Part shown: positions 63,483-64,000 of the stretch, in pieces | Layout of the letters: every line of letters starts with the position of its first letter | Numbering within the stretch: position 1 is the stretch's first letter | Assembly: GCA_963930775.1 (NCBI GenBank) | Contig: OZ005693.1 | Span: 6,758,001 to 6,822,000 of the forward strand | Length of the DNA: 64,000 nucleotides | Origin: Cliona cf. orientalis | Taxonomy: Eukaryota; Porifera; Demospongiae; Clionaida; Clionaidae | Direction: 5' to 3' | Program-made: the position numbers and the translations under genes | Notes under the pieces: model-generated | Seen by the model: the letters and a program-made list of their open reading frames with translations, nothing else | Told to the model about the DNA's origin: nothing | Databases searched by the model: none

Positions 63483-63835
63483 AGAGCTCTATAGAAAACA
63501 TACCCCGCACCCTGCATCTGCATCCTGCACCACAGAGATGAGTTACAGTAGCATGCGTGAGTTCACTGATGGATTTTAACTGCACGCTATACTAGGCTGT
63601 GTGTATGAACAAAAAGAACATGTGATAGGCACGGTTAATAAAATTTTGTGATGCTCGTGGACTGTACTCACATTTTGAAGAACATTATGGTAAATTTTCG
63701 TTTTTGGATTTGTGGTACTTACGAGTCGCTCAGATGCCTAGATCTCAAGATGTGGTGATATTCGTGCTGATGACAACAGATAGATAAAACCGATGCTTTA
63801 CCCCTTGCTGCGTATGCGTGTGCGGGGTGATAATA
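63483..63835 (+). mobile_element. Element P, copy 3 (shortened)
   Basis: AGAGCTCTATAGAAAACATA at the start and TTTACCCCTTGCTGCGTATG at the end. The middle is missing relative to copy 1. Confidence 0.65.
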
Positions 63836-64000
63836 GCACCATCATAATATTATAGTGGGAAATTATCGAGGGGTTCAATTTTCATGGTTTCATAGACAAG
63901 CCTATTACAAAAAATAATATCCTTTCTCATAAATAATAATTTAACTACCATGTGTGGAACGTTTTGCTACAAATTTTCTTTGCCTTGGGACTTGCCTGTA

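Noticed and set aside
1-64000. CRISPR arrays, bacterial operons, prophage
   Set aside because: Spliced metazoan genes, no regularly spaced direct repeats, and no long bacterial frames.

Overview
The window is nuclear DNA of a metazoan. Two conserved animal genes can be rebuilt exon by exon, both with multi-kilobase introns. The rest is dense with decayed transposable elements and palindromic repeats. The protein sequences and the mass of short inverted-repeat elements with almost no LTR or LINE coding sequence suggest an early-branching marine invertebrate, most likely a sponge. That placement is inference; nothing here is diagnostic of a phylum.

Genes. CIAO2B (MIP18/FAM96B, cytosolic Fe-S cluster targeting) lies on the + strand in four exons between 20857 and 31353. 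CAPZA (F-actin capping protein alpha) lies on the - strand in eleven exons between 56735 and 33542. Both reconstruct to uninterrupted reading frames (152 and 285 codons) of normal family length, with matching splice phases at every junction. The genes converge tail to tail with about 2.2 kb between their stop codons. A final-exon candidate of a monoglyceride-lipase-like hydrolase (- strand, 62662-62754) marks another gene that continues past the right edge. The last CAPZA intron holds, in antisense, an intact 501-codon Crypton/DUF3504-type tyrosine recombinase gene with the whole catalytic set visible. It is the only long open reading frame in the window.

Layout. 1-20.6 kb: no host gene recognised; nested repeats (P, Q, S, AA, X, W, G, H, I, K families, tRNA-like sequences, a 1,046 bp element inserted in a GCTATTTT-rich inverted repeat). 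20.6-31.4 kb: CIAO2B with repeat-filled introns, including an inverted copy of its own promoter in intron 3. 31.4-33.5 kb: intergenic. 33.5-56.7 kb: CAPZA. 56.7-64 kb: repeats, a reverse-transcriptase scrap and the hydrolase exon.

Several insertions can be delimited exactly because an uninterrupted copy of the target repeat is elsewhere in the window. This gives target-site duplications of TA (several families with CCGTA-type ends), 5 bp (S, L, M), 8 bp (promoter-bearing element) and 10 bp (a fold-back palindrome). Coordinates of conserved exons and of TSD-bounded elements are read to the base; those of diverged repeats are approximate.
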